The notes under the pieces are model-generated. The model saw only the letters and a program-made list of their open reading frames with translations. It made no database searches and had not been told where the DNA came from. Positions 30,703 through 32,081 of a DNA stretch of 32,081 nucleotides are shown in pieces; within the stretch, counting starts at the first letter, position 1, and every line of letters starts with the position of its first letter. The stretch covers positions 1 through 32,081 of the IMG/VR virus record IMGVR_UViG_3300025652_000294; one strand, written 5' to 3'. The translations under genes and the position numbers were made by a program. This DNA comes from a virus.

Positions 30703-31590
30703 TCATGCTGCGGTTGCGGTGGCTTCCTTATCTTCATTGGCTACCTCAACCCCTTGGATAAAATCAACGGCTTTCTGTGCTTGTCCTGCAGCGGTAAAGA
30801 TTGCCTTTTTATCGCCTTTTAAGACTTTGAGCCATGACTCAATATAGGCAGCGTGTTGCAGTTTGCCTTCAATGCCTAAATCTGCACAAAGGAACGCAGC
30901 TCCTAACTCTGCACAGAGTTCCTCTCTCGCATAGGCAGTATCTCCGAAACGTCCCACAAGGTTGCGATCACAGCGTGTCTTGTGGCTTGTCCAATGGGTT
31001 AGCTCATGCAATGCCGTTGCGTAATAGTCCTCAGGTGTTTTAAAAACATCCTGCACAGGTAGTTGGATATGGTCATGGCTAGGTGAGTAATAGGCAGAGT
31101 CACCGCCGTGTCGAATGTCCGCAGGTTTTAAGCACTCATCAGCTTTGGCGTGTCTTGTTTCTACTGGGGCGTACCATTCCTTCTCCTCTGGTAGTTCGAT
31201 GCCCTCGCAGTCTTCAACGGAAAATACGGTGTAACTCTTTAGCAATGGGATCACCATAAACTCACCCTTTTTGGTTTTGTCTTCAATTTTCAAAGGTGAG
31301 TAGAATGCTATAGCATGACCCTTTGCGCCCTTCTTGACGTTACCGCCTTTCAACTTGGCTTGACGATAGGTTAGGAAGTAGTTGGATTCTGAAACGCCCC
31401 ACAAGATCAGGCGGTTGATGCCACGGTATGCTTTACCAGTTATCAGGTTTTTCGGTAGCAATGATTCACCCCTATAGCCCCCGTCACCTTTCCAAGGCTT
31501 GACCCATGGCACACAGCCAGATTCTAGCTGCTCAATAATGCGATTAGTAACGTCTTGCATCAGGTCTTTTTTTACATAATTTTTTTTCAT
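30703..31590 (-). CDS. ArdC-like antirestriction protein
   Basis: The 295-residue protein has an N-terminal part, QDVTNRIIEQLESGCVPWVK, then GKAYRGINRLILW and FLTYRQAKLKGGNVKKGAKG. This is the single-stranded DNA-binding domain of ArdC/TraC-like proteins. The C-terminal half is a zincin-like metallopeptidase with HELTH (H195, E196, H199) and a downstream acidic helix (AREELCAELGAAFL, about 221-234). Such proteins are thought to shield incoming DNA from host restriction. An early position in the operon fits this. The RBS GAGGTGA precedes the ATG. Confidence 0.88.
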   Translation of the reverse strand: MKKNYVKKDLMQDVTNRIIEQLESGCVPWVKPWKGDGGYRGESLLPKNLITGKAYRGINRLILWGVSESNYFLTYRQAKLKGGNVKKGAKGHAIAFYSPLKIEDKTKKGEFMVIPLLKSYTVFSVEDCEGIELPEEKEWYAPVETRHAKADECLKPADIRHGGDSAYYSPSHDHIQLPVQDVFKTPEDYYATALHELTHWTSHKTRCDRNLVGRFGDTAYAREELCAELGAAFLCADLGIEGKLQHAAYIESWLKVLKGDKKAIFTAAGQAQKAVDFIQGVEVANEDKEATATAA

Positions 31591-31628
31591 GTTGTCACCT
31601 CTTTAGTTGACCCCTTTCGGGGGGTTAA

Positions 31629-31949
31629 TTATTCGCTGTAAAAATCCACTCTTCCTGAATCATAAGGCTGAAACTCCCAGCCAACTGATTTAACCCATTT
31701 AGCAACATTTGGATTTAGTCCGCTGTCATAAGTGTATTCATAATTATAATCATCGAACTCATCAGCAAACATCCGCGCCATTTCCTCGTCATGGTAAGGA
31801 TCGTACAACGGTAAGCCATTTGGCATATCGCAACACTCGCCTGTAAATGGCTGCCCGTTCTCATCAATTTTGATCCAGAACCTTTCTGATCCGCCAAATT
31901 TCTTGGTAAATGCTTGCACGAATGTTTCGCTGCTTTTAATCTTGTTCAT
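31629..31949 (-). CDS. First gene of the early leftward operon, function unknown
   Basis: The 106-residue protein is acidic and aromatic-rich (GGSERFWIKIDENGQPFTGE, then YDPYHDEEMARMFADEF and FDDYNYEYTYDSGL). The RBS GGAGG lies six bases before the ATG. It is the first gene after the promoter at 32001-32029, so it would be expressed earliest. High Asp/Glu/Tyr content resembles phage inhibitors that mimic DNA, but this is speculation. Confidence 0.65.
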   Translation of the reverse strand: MNKIKSSETFVQAFTKKFGGSERFWIKIDENGQPFTGECCDMPNGLPLYDPYHDEEMARMFADEFDDYNYEYTYDSGLNPNVAKWVKSVGWEFQPYDSGRVDFYSE

Positions 31950-32000
31950 GTTAGTACCTCCGATGTTGCAGTTAGGGGCTGTTGGCTGCCCGATGTCTCG

Positions 32001-32029
32001 ATTATAATTAATAACATCAGATATATCAA
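32001..32029 (-). promoter_or_regulatory. Strong early leftward promoter
   Basis: On the minus strand TTGATA (complement of 32024-32029) and a perfect TATAAT (complement of 32001-32006) stand 17 bases apart, 52 bases before the first leftward gene. It is the best sigma-70-like promoter in the window and suggests host RNA polymerase starts transcription here. The last 52 bases of the window (32030-32081) show only AT-rich sequence and a GGCCAGG followed by nine T. Confidence 0.82.
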
Positions 32030-32081
32030 CCCCCCTTTATATAAATAGATGTAATTAACCGAGGCCAGGTTTTTTTTTGCC

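Noticed and set aside
31611-31622. CCCC-TTTC-GGGG hairpin between 31629 and the ArdC-like gene
   Set aside because: Only four GC pairs and no T-tract in the minus direction; insufficient for a terminator, though it may be a weak attenuator.
32049-32081. GGCCAGG followed by nine T at the end of the window as a terminator
   Set aside because: No complementary upstream arm long enough to form a stable stem within the window.
1-32081. CRISPR array, IS element or integrase
   Set aside because: No regularly spaced repeats, no transposase-like or tyrosine/serine recombinase-like product were seen on either strand.

Overview
The window is almost certainly a large part, perhaps all, of the genome of a short-tailed (podovirus-like) double-stranded DNA phage of the P22 structural lineage. 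The evidence is the order terminase, P22-type portal, scaffold, P22-type coat with an inserted I-domain, gp4-like and gp10-like tail factors, fibre, DNA-ejection proteins and a tailspike-like protein with a head-binding-type N-terminus. An embedded Rz/Rz1 spanin pair points to a Gram-negative host. The sequence is AT-rich. Several proteins are of types I associate with phages from aquatic metagenomes (the MAHFAK protein, DUF3310, the glycine-rich fibre). I cannot name the host. No integrase and no CI-type repressor were recognised.

Layout: (1) 1-218 is a leader with a tRNA-like element and a folded RNA region. (2) 219-23029, plus strand, is one long late block: packaging and capsid (219-6830), a glycosyltransferase and small genes (6873-8063), tail and neck factors (8070-10412), small accessory genes including DUF3310 (10412-11390), a large repeat-bearing fibre (11390-14107), a GNAT-like protein and ejection proteins (14438-19096), a tailspike-like fibre (19096-20541), a YciA-type acyl-CoA thioesterase (20839-21261), and a lysis cassette (21254-23029) of holin-like membrane proteins, a DUF5675 protein where an endolysin would be expected, Rz and embedded Rz1. 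Many neighbours share TAATG or ATGA stop-start junctions, so translation is probably coupled. (3) 25952-23004, minus strand, is a recombination operon: ERF annealing protein, an SSB-like protein with an SSB-type acidic tip, and many small unknown genes. Its last gene overlaps the end of Rz convergently. (4) 26120-27991, plus strand, is a short replication block: a Cro-like regulator, an O-like replication protein whose gene carries a telomere-like G-tract array, a zinc-ribbon protein, a small ORF and a PD-(D/E)XK resolvase-like nuclease, ending in a bidirectional terminator. (5) 31949-28029, minus strand, is an early accessory operon from a strong sigma-70-like promoter: an ArdC-like antirestriction protein, several unknowns, a compact C5-cytosine methyltransferase and a 33-residue membrane peptide.

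How it fits together: the minus operon from 32 kb probably acts early against host restriction. The divergent promoter region near 26.0 kb drives recombination leftward and replication rightward, with the Cro-like protein as the likely switch. The late block builds and packages the virion and lyses the cell. The least expected items are the acyl-CoA thioesterase, the possible cryptic endolysin, the tRNA-like element without a D stem, the synonymously scrambled repeats in the fibre gene, and a short C-terminal module shared by two unrelated genes. No similarity search could be run, so family names rest on motifs and gene order.
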